From Streptomyces scopuliridis RB72 (GTDB lineage Bacteria; Actinomycetota; Actinomycetes; Streptomycetales; Streptomycetaceae), in the NCBI RefSeq assembly GCF_000718095.1, contig NZ_JOEI01000030.1, positions 29,740 to 93,739 on the forward strand: DNA of 64,000 bases, given 5' to 3'. The notes under the pieces were generated by a model, which was given only the letters and a program-made list of their open reading frames with translations, was not told the DNA's origin and made no database searches. Positions 33,593 through 41,746 of the stretch are shown piece by piece. Each line of letters starts with the position of its first letter. Positions within the stretch are counted from its first letter, which is position 1. The translations under genes and the position numbers were made by a program.

Positions 33593-34891
33593 TCAGCGGA
33601 GCTTTCCGGCGCCCGCCGCGCCGTCGACCAGGTGCGGGACCGCGCGCGGGTCGTCGACCTTGGTGCGGAGCGTCGGCGTCCAGCCCGCGTCCGGGCGCAG
33701 TGTCTCCTCGGGGACCTCCGCGTTGTGGACGGCGAGCAGATCGACGTACTTCCCGTTGACGTAGTTGTTCGCGGTGGTGACCGGTGAGTCCTTCCACTTC
33801 TTCAGGATCCGCCCGGCGCTCACGCCCGTCGGCATCGTGAACGCGTTCTTCTCCGCGACCAGTTGGGATTCGATGCCGATGCCGAAGGAGTACCCGTAGC
33901 CCGACTGCTGGACGACGTAGTGGTTGTTGTACGTGTCGACCTGGCCGAAGCGCACCCTGGGCGCCCGCTCGACGAGGTTCTTGAACTGGTTGTGGTGCAG
34001 GGTGACGCGCAGCTTGCCGCGGTCGGTGGCGGCCGCGCTGTCGCTGTTGCCGATCAGCATGGTCTTGTCGTGGTCGGCGAGGACGTTCCAGGAGACGGTG
34101 ACCAGATCGGAGCCCCGGACGATATCCAGCTCCCCGTCGTGCTGCTGGTACAACCGGCCGTAGTAGTAAGGCTGTTCACTGTCAGGACGGCGGCCGTCGG
34201 TGAAGGTGTTGTGATCCACCCACACGTGCGTGGCGCCGTACAGCACCAGGTTGTCGTACTCGGAGTTCCAGTTGCCCAGCTCGGTGTCCGTCGGGTCCCA
34301 CTGCGGGAAGCAGTCGAAGGCGTCCTCGAAGGTGAGGTTGCGGATGATGACGTTGTCGACATCCTTCACCTGGAGGCTGCCGCCGAGGATTCGGGCGTCC
34401 CGGCCCACGCCGACGATGGTCGTGTTGGCCGGGACGTACGCCTTGATCTGCGCGTCCTGGTTCTTGGCGGAGGCGGCGCGCAGGTCCTCCTGTTCGCCGC
34501 TGACCGGGGTATCGCGGCCCCAGACCGCCGGATCGTACGCGGCCAGGTATGCGGCGAAGGAGTAGCCGTCCGCCGCGTAGTCGTCGCAGGTGAGGGGGGT
34601 TCCCTGGGAGTCGCTGAGCGCGTCCAGGGTGCCCTTGACCCGGATGACCGACGGGTTGCCGGCGGCATCGGCCAGCGCCTTCCTGAACTCGGCCCAGGTG
34701 GTGACGGTGTAGATGTGCGCGGGGTCGGCGGCACTGCCTCCGGTGGTGCCGCCGTCGGCGGCTGCCCAGCCGTCGTTCGGGGCGAGGACGGCCCGTTCGG
34801 TGGTGGGTGGCTTCGCTTGCGCGGGTGTCGCCAGGGCGGTCAGGGCCAGTGCCGCGATAGTGATGAGTGCATGACATCTCGCTGTGCGCAT
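33593..34891 (-). CDS. Secreted pectate lyase, PL1 family
   Basis: The 432-residue precursor has a signal peptide (ITIAALALTALATPAQA) and a right-handed beta-helix. Family landmarks are IIRNLTFEDAFDCFPQWDPT, THVWVDHNTFTDG (vWiDH motif with calcium-binding acidic residues nearby) and LVERAPRVRFGQVDTYNNHY carrying the catalytic Arg of the RxPxxR motif. It cleaves polygalacturonate by calcium-dependent beta-elimination outside the cell. It is the last gene of the minus-strand pectin operon, 18 bp after the acetylesterase; an AGGAG site precedes the ATG at 34891. Confidence 0.93.
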   Translation of the reverse strand: MRTARCHALITIAALALTALATPAQAKPPTTERAVLAPNDGWAAADGGTTGGSAADPAHIYTVTTWAEFRKALADAAGNPSVIRVKGTLDALSDSQGTPLTCDDYAADGYSFAAYLAAYDPAVWGRDTPVSGEQEDLRAASAKNQDAQIKAYVPANTTIVGVGRDARILGGSLQVKDVDNVIIRNLTFEDAFDCFPQWDPTDTELGNWNSEYDNLVLYGATHVWVDHNTFTDGRRPDSEQPYYYGRLYQQHDGELDIVRGSDLVTVSWNVLADHDKTMLIGNSDSAAATDRGKLRVTLHHNQFKNLVERAPRVRFGQVDTYNNHYVVQQSGYGYSFGIGIESQLVAEKNAFTMPTGVSAGRILKKWKDSPVTTANNYVNGKYVDLLAVHNAEVPEETLRPDAGWTPTLRTKVDDPRAVPHLVDGAAGAGKLR

Positions 34892-34909
34892 GATGCTCCT
34901 CAGTGCTCC

Positions 34910-35722
34910 TCAGTCCTGTTGCCAGATGAGCCAGGATTCGGGGATCTCTTCGTCGAGACGGCGCAGCTCGCCGGGCGCGAGCACCCGCTCGTCCCGCAGC
35001 GCGCGAGCCACCAGACGGGCCACCGCGATGGCGCCCGGCGGCCGGAAGTGTGTGTTGTCCGATACGCCGTCGGGGTAGTTGGGCGATTCGCCGGGCTGGA
35101 GCCAGTTGAAGTACGCCAGCGTCCCTTCCGCGCCCAGCCGTTGCCACAGCGCCAAGGACGCGGTCTGGATGTCGAGCAGCGGCACCCGCTCCTTGGCGGC
35201 CAGCGCGCGCATCGCCGCCGGGTAATCGCCGTGCGTCGGAAGGGCGTTGCCCGCCGCGTCGAACCTCCGGCGCTCCACGGAGGTCAGCAGAACCGACCGC
35301 GCACCACGCTGCCCCGCACCCCTCACGTACTGCCGCAGATACTCCTGGTAGGTCGTCCAGGGCTCGGTGTGGCGCGTGGGGTCTGCGGTCTTCTCGTCGT
35401 TGTGTCCGAACTGGACCAGGAGCAGATCGCCCGGCCGGATGGCGTCGAGGATCGGGGCGAGCCGTCCCTCGTCGATGAAGCTCTTCGAACTGCGGCCGTT
35501 CACGGCGTGGTTGGCGACAACGAGACCCTTCCCGAGGAAGAACGGGAGCGCCATGCCCCAGCCCGCCTCGGGCGCCGCGCCGACGTACTTGTCCGCGGCC
35601 GTGGAGTCACCCGCGATGTACACCGTTCTGGTGTGCGGCGCTGCCGTCGCGGTACGGGCCGCGGCGACAGTCAGCGGCAGCGCGGAGAGGGCCGCCGTGG
35701 CCCGTCTTCGGGACATGGACAT
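34910..35722 (-). CDS. Rhamnogalacturonan acetylesterase (SGNH/GDSL, CE12-like)
   Basis: The 270-residue secreted SGNH hydrolase has block I YIAGDSTAADKY (nucleophile Ser), Gly/Asn blocks in ANHAVNGRSSKSFI and VQFGHNDEK, and the Asp-His pair in SDNTHFRPPGA. This combination is typical of rhamnogalacturonan acetylesterases, which remove acetyl groups from the RG-I backbone so that lyases can act. The N-terminus (MSMSRRRATAALSALPLTVA) is a twin-arginine-containing signal peptide. I prefer the ATG at 35722; a GTG at 35737 is possible, but its purine-rich site is only 2 bases away. It lies between the sugar-binding protein and the pectate lyase. Confidence 0.87.
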   Translation of the reverse strand: MSMSRRRATAALSALPLTVAAARTATAAPHTRTVYIAGDSTAADKYVGAAPEAGWGMALPFFLGKGLVVANHAVNGRSSKSFIDEGRLAPILDAIRPGDLLLVQFGHNDEKTADPTRHTEPWTTYQEYLRQYVRGAGQRGARSVLLTSVERRRFDAAGNALPTHGDYPAAMRALAAKERVPLLDIQTASLALWQRLGAEGTLAYFNWLQPGESPNYPDGVSDNTHFRPPGAIAVARLVARALRDERVLAPGELRRLDEEIPESWLIWQQD

Positions 35723-35756
35723 GCCGGTCGGCCTCACTTCCTGAGGGAGTCCTGAT

Positions 35757-35797
35757 GGGTGGGGAGGAAGAGGGAATGGGGTGGGGAGGAAGAGGGA
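35757..35797 (+). repeat. Two 19-bp polypurine direct repeats
   Basis: Two exact copies of GGGTGGGGAGGAAGAGGGA begin at 35757 and 35779. On the minus-strand transcript they give a long C/U tract between the binding-protein gene and the acetylesterase gene, directly after the hairpin at 35806-35846. Confidence 0.85.
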
Positions 35798-35805
35798 GGG
35801 GAGAG

Positions 35806-35846
35806 GGCCGGCGGCGTCCGTGCTCCCGGGAGCGCCACCGCCGGCC
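35806..35846 (-). terminator. Hairpin after the binding-protein gene (terminator or attenuator)
   Basis: A 9-bp outer stem (GGCCGGCGG / CCGCCGGCC) encloses a perfect GCTCCCGGGAGC palindrome. In the minus-strand transcript it is followed by the pyrimidine tract. It may partly terminate transcription so that the transport gene is expressed above the downstream acetylesterase and lyase genes. Confidence 0.6.
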
Positions 35847-35854
35847 TCGTCCCG

Positions 35855-37192
35855 TCAGCTCTTGTTCTGCTCGTTCCACTCCGCCTGGGCGTCGTTGAGC
35901 TCCTTGGCCACCTTGTCCGCGAACTCCTTGGCGGTCATGTCACCGAGCAGCACCTTCTGGAAGTTCGGCTCGTTTCCGGACTTGCTGATGGTGTTCCAGT
36001 CGGGCAGGTAGTAGGGCAGATTGACGATCTTCGTCGAGCCGTCGCTGAGCGCCTTCATCGCGGTCGCGGTCGGCTCCGCCTCCTGGATCCAGGCGTCGTT
36101 GGCGGCGTCGGTGTTCGCCGGAATGGACCCCGCCGACTCGTTCCACGCGCTGTTCGACTTGTGGGAGGCGGCGAATTCGATGAGCTTCCAGGCCGCCGCC
36201 TTGTTCGTGCTGTTCTTGAACAGGCCCAGGCCGTCTACCGGGTTGGAGACCTGGACGCGCGAGCCGTCCGCCTGGGCCGGGTAGGGGAGGCCCTTGAACT
36301 TGGCCTTGCCCAGCGCCTTCACATGGTCCTGGTACGAGGCGAGGTTGTGGGTCAGCATGCCGATGGTGCCGTTGTCCCACTGGGCGACCATCTTGATGAA
36401 GTCATTGTTGACGTCGGCGGACGGCGTCACCTTCTTGTACAGGGCGACATACTTCTCCAGCGCCGCCACGTTCTTCGGATCGTTGACGGTCGTCTTGTCG
36501 CCGTTCCAGAACGATGTGATGCCGGACTGCCCGTACATCGCGTCCATCGCTGGGGCGATGGAACCCGCGCCCCCTCGGATGGTGTAACCGAACTGGTTCT
36601 TCCCGCTCTTGGTGAGTTTCTCCGCCGCCGCGTAGAACTGCTCCCAGGTGGTGGGCGGCTCAAGGCCGGCCCCCGAGAACAGATCGGTGCGGTACCACAG
36701 CGTGCCGTTGTTGGTGGAGGTCGGCACCGAGTACATGGTGTCCCCCCGGCCGCCCGCCGCCTTGACGCTGTCCACCAGCGCCGGCACGAGCTTGCCCTTG
36801 AGCGGGCCCGCGTCGATACGGTCGTCGACCGGCTCCAGGACGTCCCGTACCACCAGGTTGGAGAGATAGGCCGTACCGACGCCGCCGACGTCCGGCAGCC
36901 CGCCGCCCTCGATCGCGGTGTCGTACTTCGCCTGGACCTGGTCGATGGGGAGACCGACGTACTTGACCTTGATGTCCGGGTTTTCCTTCTCGAAGTCCTT
37001 GATGATCCGCGCCCAGATCTCCCGGCGCTCACCCGTGTTGTTGTCCCAGAGGGTGATCTCGCCCTTGCCGGAACCCTCGTTGCCGCTTCCGCCGCTTCCG
37101 TCGTCACCGCACGCGGTCGCCGTCAGGGCGAGTACCGCCGTCAGGGAGACGGCCGCGACCGCCCGCCCTCTGTATGCCTTGGAGATTCTCAT
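35855..37192 (-). CDS. ABC transporter sugar-binding lipoprotein
   Basis: This 445-residue extracytoplasmic binding protein (family 1) has a lipoprotein signal: hydrophobic stretch, lipobox ALTATAC with Cys28, then a Gly/Ser linker. The mature part includes ITLWDNNTGERREIWARIIK, PTSTNNGTLWYRTDLF and NPVDGLGLFKNSTNKAAAW, as in oligosaccharide-binding proteins. It should capture pectin-derived oligosaccharides for the two permeases encoded upstream in the same operon. Unusually it lies five genes downstream of the permeases. I chose the ATG at 37192 because it gives a normal signal peptide. Confidence 0.92.
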   Translation of the reverse strand: MRISKAYRGRAVAAVSLTAVLALTATACGDDGSGGSGNEGSGKGEITLWDNNTGERREIWARIIKDFEKENPDIKVKYVGLPIDQVQAKYDTAIEGGGLPDVGGVGTAYLSNLVVRDVLEPVDDRIDAGPLKGKLVPALVDSVKAAGGRGDTMYSVPTSTNNGTLWYRTDLFSGAGLEPPTTWEQFYAAAEKLTKSGKNQFGYTIRGGAGSIAPAMDAMYGQSGITSFWNGDKTTVNDPKNVAALEKYVALYKKVTPSADVNNDFIKMVAQWDNGTIGMLTHNLASYQDHVKALGKAKFKGLPYPAQADGSRVQVSNPVDGLGLFKNSTNKAAAWKLIEFAASHKSNSAWNESAGSIPANTDAANDAWIQEAEPTATAMKALSDGSTKIVNLPYYLPDWNTISKSGNEPNFQKVLLGDMTAKEFADKVAKELNDAQAEWNEQNKS

Positions 37193-37229
37193 GGTCGGCT
37201 CTTCTCTCTCGGTTGGTTCTCTGCTGAAT

Positions 37230-39215
37230 TCATCGGTGCGGTGCCCAGCCATCCGTGCCCGTCAGATAGTTCGACACCTGGTGAACGGCGGCGTCCGCGT
37301 CCGGCAGCTGCGGACGGTCGGGCGTCACGGCCGCCCCGGGGCCGTACGTCCGGTACTCGGCGAAGCGCGCCTCACGCCACGGGAAGCCGCTCATGTCGGT
37401 CCATGGCGAGGACTTGATGGCCGCGGGCAGCTCGGTGTCCCGGAACAGCACCTGTCCGATCGCGTCCGGTTCGCCGCCCGGGTGCCAGGGCCTGCCGAGG
37501 TGGAAGGACTGCGCGGGCGCGTCGCTGGTGACCCGGCTGTTGGTGATCAGGAAGCCGTACGGATTGCCCTTCCAGGTCGAAGCCGCGGTGATGTAGCCGT
37601 TGTTGGTGGCGGAGCCGCGGCTGAGCGCCTTGATGACGGAGCGGTCGATGACGGTGGTGGCCCGCCCGTAGATGAAGTCGACGTCACCCTCGATGTACGA
37701 GTCCCGGATATAGACCCTGCTGATGCGGGTCAGCTGGGGACTGTCGGTCATCAGTGTGTCCTGGTTGGCCTTGAAGGCGGTGTTCTCGAAGACGATCCGG
37801 TCGCCGGTCGTCTTCATCGCCAGCGCCTGCTCGCTGTTCAGCTCGTGCGCCGCCTCGTCGAAGTCGTTGACGAAGGTCAGATTGCGGGCGGTGACATCGT
37901 TCGCCGCGATCAGGACGGTGGCGCTGCCGCTCGAACCGCCGTACTCGTTCGGGGTGTCGTGGACGATGACCGACTTCGACCGGTCGCTTCCCGTGCCCTG
38001 GAAGAGCAGATGGGGCTTGTTCGCCGGCACCCGGACCTGTTCCCGGTACGTGCCGGGTGCGAGGGAGATGGTCACCTGGCCGGTGTTGCCCGCGGGTACG
38101 GCGTCCACGGCGGCCTGCACGGTGCGGTAGTCGGCCGGGACGTTCAGCACGGTGTCGGTGCCGATGTTCCGCTGCGGCCCCGAGAACTTCCTCACCAGCG
38201 CCGGGACGGCCGCCGCCGGGTCCGCCCGGTACGGGTAGAAGTCACGCGGTTCGAACGCCGTGCCCCAGGAGTCCCGGCGGCCCGCCGTGTTCTTCATGAG
38301 GGAGCCGCGCTGCACCAACTCGGCCGTCGCGTCGGCCTGGTAGGGGTGCTGGACGTCCTCGTAATAGCTGTTCTCGATCACCATCTTCGTACGGCCGCGC
38401 GCCCAGTTCCCATAGCTCCACACCGGATCGCCGTCGGCCACCTGGGCGGAGAGATAGTTGTTGTAGAGATGGGCGTAGGCGCAGTTGTCGGCGGACGGAT
38501 TGCGCTGCTTCGTACCGTTGAACCAGTTGTGGTCGATGGTGATCTGGGTCTTGGCGTTCTCGGTCCAGCCGATGCCGAACGCCTTGTTGTGGGTGTCGAA
38601 GCGGTTGTAGGAAACGGTGATGTACTCGCTGTCCTTGCGGATGTCGAGCAGCCCGTCGCCCATGCGTGTGAGGCGGTTGTGGTCGATCCAGACATGGTGG
38701 ACGGAGTCCATCTGGATGCCGTCGAAGTCCTGGGTCTTGCCGTCCCAGTCGCCCTCGACGTACGAGTCCCGGATCGTGAGGTTGCGGATGATCACGTTAT
38801 GGGTGCCCGGCTTCAGATGGAGTTCGCCGTGGACGATCTCGCCGGTGGTCCCGACACCGACGATCGTCTTGTCGGACGCCACGACGATGTCCGAGCCGAA
38901 GGGCGCGACCTCGATCGCCGCCGCGACCCGGATGATGTAGGGCTCGGTGGCCCCCGCGTACCTCTCCAGGTCGGCCTGGTTCGTCACGGTGACGACCGCC
39001 CCGCCGCGCCCGCCGGTCGTGGAGCCCGCGAGGGAGGCGAAACCGTGCGGCTCGTCGGCGAACCGGTCGGCGGTGGGCCGGGGAGACTTCGGTGGTGGTG
39101 CGGCTGCGGCGGGCATCGCGACGAAGACCGCCAGCAGGGTGGCCAGGGCGGTCAGACAGGCGGTGACTCCGGCCAGAAAGCGCGTGCTGAGCAGATGCGG
39201 GTGCGGGTGCGTCAT
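37230..39215 (-). CDS. Pectate lyase-pectin methylesterase fusion (PL1 + CE8)
   Basis: The 661-residue secreted protein joins two right-handed beta-helix enzymes. After the signal peptide (to about residue 39), residues 50-345 form a PL1 pectate lyase-like domain with WIDH (176-179). Residues 355-650 form a pectin methylesterase with GTYRE (388-392), QDTL (485-488, Asp486), DFIYG (513-517, Asp513) and LGRPW (573-577, Arg575). In the PL1 part the usual RxPxxR reads RNPSADN (238-244), so the second Arg is absent. The esterase removes methyl groups, creating substrate for lyases. It follows GH43 by 45 bp. Confidence 0.92.
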   Translation of the reverse strand: MTHPHPHLLSTRFLAGVTACLTALATLLAVFVAMPAAAAPPPKSPRPTADRFADEPHGFASLAGSTTGGRGGAVVTVTNQADLERYAGATEPYIIRVAAAIEVAPFGSDIVVASDKTIVGVGTTGEIVHGELHLKPGTHNVIIRNLTIRDSYVEGDWDGKTQDFDGIQMDSVHHVWIDHNRLTRMGDGLLDIRKDSEYITVSYNRFDTHNKAFGIGWTENAKTQITIDHNWFNGTKQRNPSADNCAYAHLYNNYLSAQVADGDPVWSYGNWARGRTKMVIENSYYEDVQHPYQADATAELVQRGSLMKNTAGRRDSWGTAFEPRDFYPYRADPAAAVPALVRKFSGPQRNIGTDTVLNVPADYRTVQAAVDAVPAGNTGQVTISLAPGTYREQVRVPANKPHLLFQGTGSDRSKSVIVHDTPNEYGGSSGSATVLIAANDVTARNLTFVNDFDEAAHELNSEQALAMKTTGDRIVFENTAFKANQDTLMTDSPQLTRISRVYIRDSYIEGDVDFIYGRATTVIDRSVIKALSRGSATNNGYITAASTWKGNPYGFLITNSRVTSDAPAQSFHLGRPWHPGGEPDAIGQVLFRDTELPAAIKSSPWTDMSGFPWREARFAEYRTYGPGAAVTPDRPQLPDADAAVHQVSNYLTGTDGWAPHR

Positions 39216-39239
39216 GCGGCTCTCCTCACAGGCGTGCGT

Positions 39240-39272
39240 CAGGCGGTGATCAGGTGGTGATCAGGCGGTGAT
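39240..39272. repeat. Three 11-bp tandem repeats at the end of the GH43 gene
   Basis: Three near-identical copies of CAGGCGGTGAT (the middle one with T for C) span the GH43 stop codon and the gap to the next gene. Function is unknown; it may be a slippage product. Confidence 0.75.
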
Positions 39273-40877
39273 TCGGAAGTCGTTGAAGGTGGCCGTCCCG
39301 GCCTGGCCCTCTCCTGTCGGTCCCTCTCCGGCCGGCGCGGTGGCGAACAGTCCCAGCAGCGCGCCGACCCAGTGCCAGGGCGTGGCGACGAAGACCGGTC
39401 CCGACGAGCGGAATGTCCCGTCGGATGTCCCGTCGGACCGTACGGCGGCGGAGAACCGGCAGCGTCCGCCCGGACTCACCTCGATACGTAACAGCGCGTG
39501 TCCGTCGGGCGCCGCGCGGGGACGCTCGGCGTCCCGTTCGCGCGTGGCGCCGGTCTCGGCGAAGCGGTGCACCAACTGGACGCCGCCGTCCGCGCCGCGT
39601 TCGAGACCGATCCACGAGAAGGCGTCACCGAGCATGGCGAGTCCGGCCCTGGCGCCCGGCTCCCCGCTCTCCAGGGTCAGCCCGACCGTGACCGTGAAGG
39701 ACTCCGCGGGCAGCCGCTGCACCAGCACGTTCGGCAGCCTGCGCAGATCGTGCGCGACCTCCGTGCGGCGGCAGGCCAGCCGCAGCCCGTCGCCCGCGTG
39801 GGGCACCGTCCAGCCGGGAGCCGCGTCCGAACTCCCCTGATCCGACGGCGGATTGGCCGTCCACTGCCACTGGAGTCCGATCCGCCCGCCCGGGAAGACA
39901 TCGTCGGTCGCGGGCGCCCGGACCGGCTGCGGGGGCGCGGTGGGCTTCCGGTGTACGCGTACGGGCTCGCCGTCCGCCCCGATGGCCGGCCAGCCGTCGT
40001 CGCCCCAGCGCAGGGGCTGAAGGTGCACCACCCGCCCGTACGCACCGCGCTCCTGGAAGTGCAGAAACCAGTCCTCGCCCGGTGCCGCCCCGGTCACCCA
40101 GGCACCCTGATGCGGCCCGTTGACCTCCGTACGACCCTGGGCGAGCACGACCTTTTCCTCGTACGGTCCGAAGAACTCCCGTGCCCGGAAAGCCCCTTGC
40201 CAGCCCGTCGACACACCGCCGGCCGGGGCCAGGATCCAGAACCAGCCGTCGCGCTGGTAGAGCTTGGGGCCCTCCAGGGTGAACCAGCCCGGCAGCCGGT
40301 CCCCGTCGACGACGATCTCGCCGTCGTCGAGCAGTGCGCGTCCGTCCGGGCTCATCCGGTGGCCGGTCAGCCGGTTCTTGATGCCCGAACGGGACTTGGC
40401 CCAGGCGTGTATCAGGTATGCCTCGCCGGTCCGCTCGTCCCACAGCGGGCAGGGGTCGATCAGTCCCTTGCCCGCCTTGAGGAGAAACGGTCTGCTCCAA
40501 GGGCCGCTGATCTCCGGGGCGTTGATCTGGTAGATCCCGTGGTCGGGATCGCCCCAGAAGATCCAGAAGCGGCCGTCGTGGTGCCGCAGCGACGGCGCCC
40601 ACACCCCGCGGTCGTGCCGGGGCGAGGCGAAGTCGCCGGCCGGTTCGAGCCGGTCCAGGGCGTGCCCGAGCAGCGACCAGTTGACGAGGTCGCGGGAGTG
40701 CAGCAGGGGCAGCCCCGGCGCCCGGCCGAAGCTGGAGGCGGTGAGGTAGTAGTCGTCACCGACGCGGATGGCGTCGGGGTCGGACCAGTCGGCGTGCAGG
40801 ACCGGGTTGCGGTAGGTGCCGTCCCCCAGATCGGCGGTCCACGGCAGGCTCGTACCCGTACGCATGTCAGCACTCAC
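39261..40877 (-). CDS. Glycoside hydrolase family 43 protein (TTA codon present)
   Basis: The 538-residue protein has an N-terminal five-bladed propeller with the GH43 residues: base Asp33 in DWSDPDAIRVGDDYY, modulator Asp in GLIDPCPLWDERTGEAYL and acid Glu in FTLEGPKLYQRDGWFWI. A C-terminal beta-sandwich of about 200 residues follows. Activities in such enzymes include arabinofuranosidase, xylosidase and galactosidase; arabinan or galactan side chains of pectin are the likely target. No signal peptide is visible, so it may act on imported oligosaccharides. Codon 463 (39489-39491) is TTA, suggesting bldA dependence. The GTG start overlaps the previous stop. Confidence 0.88.
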   Translation of the reverse strand: MSADMRTGTSLPWTADLGDGTYRNPVLHADWSDPDAIRVGDDYYLTASSFGRAPGLPLLHSRDLVNWSLLGHALDRLEPAGDFASPRHDRGVWAPSLRHHDGRFWIFWGDPDHGIYQINAPEISGPWSRPFLLKAGKGLIDPCPLWDERTGEAYLIHAWAKSRSGIKNRLTGHRMSPDGRALLDDGEIVVDGDRLPGWFTLEGPKLYQRDGWFWILAPAGGVSTGWQGAFRAREFFGPYEEKVVLAQGRTEVNGPHQGAWVTGAAPGEDWFLHFQERGAYGRVVHLQPLRWGDDGWPAIGADGEPVRVHRKPTAPPQPVRAPATDDVFPGGRIGLQWQWTANPPSDQGSSDAAPGWTVPHAGDGLRLACRRTEVAHDLRRLPNVLVQRLPAESFTVTVGLTLESGEPGARAGLAMLGDAFSWIGLERGADGGVQLVHRFAETGATRERDAERPRAAPDGHALLRIEVSPGGRCRFSAAVRSDGTSDGTFRSSGPVFVATPWHWVGALLGLFATAPAGEGPTGEGQAGTATFNDFRITA

Positions 40878-41746
40878 GCCGCCACCGCCTTACGGATGAG
40901 CACCGCCGCGGCGGCGCGGTCCAGCCGGCCGTCCGCGACGACCGTCACAACGCGGCGCGAGACGCTCCCGCCCTCGGGCAGCGGCAGCCGCCGCCGCCAG
41001 GCCAGCGCGGAGCCGACCCCCGGATACTCGGTGGTACGGACGAACCACGGGTCGTCGCGGGTCTCCCGGTTCGCCCCGGCGAAGATCAGGGTCCAGTCCC
41101 GGCCCGCCAGCGCCAGCCAGGGCGCGGTGCTCCCGTGCACCGCGCGCTCGCCCGACGCGTCCTCGGTGAAGACGTCGGGCGCCGGGCCCGCCGTGTCCCC
41201 CTTGGGCGCACGCCAGAAGAATCCTCCGTACCCCGCCCCCGTACGGCCGTTGGTGGCCGGGCTGCCGATCGACAGCTCCCCGCCCGAGACATTGGTCAGC
41301 GACGAGGTGAAGTCGAGGACCCACGCGTCGCCGGAGAGGGCGAGCGCGCTGACCGTACGGCGCTCCTTGAGCAGTTGGCGGTCGCCGTGCGTCCAGCACA
41401 GCTCCTCGACACAGCCGTCGGGGTCCCGCAGCAGCCAGCCCGTGTGCCGCTGCGCGCCATGGTTGGCCAGCCATACGGGGCCCTGGTCGCGTACGTACGT
41501 CCGCCCGCCCCAGAAGTTGGCACCGGCGACGTCCGGCACCGCCATGGACACGCCCAGGTGGTGCGGGTGGTCGGCGGGGCCGAGCTCCGTGACCGTGACA
41601 CCGCCGAGGGTCCGTACGGGATGCAGATACGGTCGCGGCGACAGCGTCCCCGGCAGCCGCGGCCGGTGTACGTAGTCGGCCACGGGACCGACGTCACAGC
41701 GCAGTACCGTCACCTCTTCGGCCCGGGAGAGCCGCGCCCCGCTCAT
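40874..41746 (-). CDS. DUF6807 (PmoA-like) family protein
   Basis: The 290-residue protein matches the PmoA-like DUF6807 family: RPYLHPVRTLGGVTVTELGP, ADHPHHLGVSMAVPDVAGAN with paired His residues, NFWGGRTYVRDQG and GYGGFFWRAPKG. Despite the inherited 'methane oxygenase' name, these proteins occur in sugar-utilisation clusters and resemble beta-sandwich sugar-processing proteins; no activity is established. It is coupled on both sides (ATGA at 41743-41746, GTGA at 40874-40877), so it is made stoichiometrically with the oxidoreductase and GH43. Confidence 0.82.
   Translation of the reverse strand: MSGARLSRAEEVTVLRCDVGPVADYVHRPRLPGTLSPRPYLHPVRTLGGVTVTELGPADHPHHLGVSMAVPDVAGANFWGGRTYVRDQGPVWLANHGAQRHTGWLLRDPDGCVEELCWTHGDRQLLKERRTVSALALSGDAWVLDFTSSLTNVSGGELSIGSPATNGRTGAGYGGFFWRAPKGDTAGPAPDVFTEDASGERAVHGSTAPWLALAGRDWTLIFAGANRETRDDPWFVRTTEYPGVGSALAWRRRLPLPEGGSVSRRVVTVVADGRLDRAAAAVLIRKAVAA

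Noticed and set aside
39240..39272. Short tandem repeats considered as a CRISPR-like array
   Set aside because: Units are 11 bp with no spacers and no cas genes nearby; a simple tandem repeat fits.
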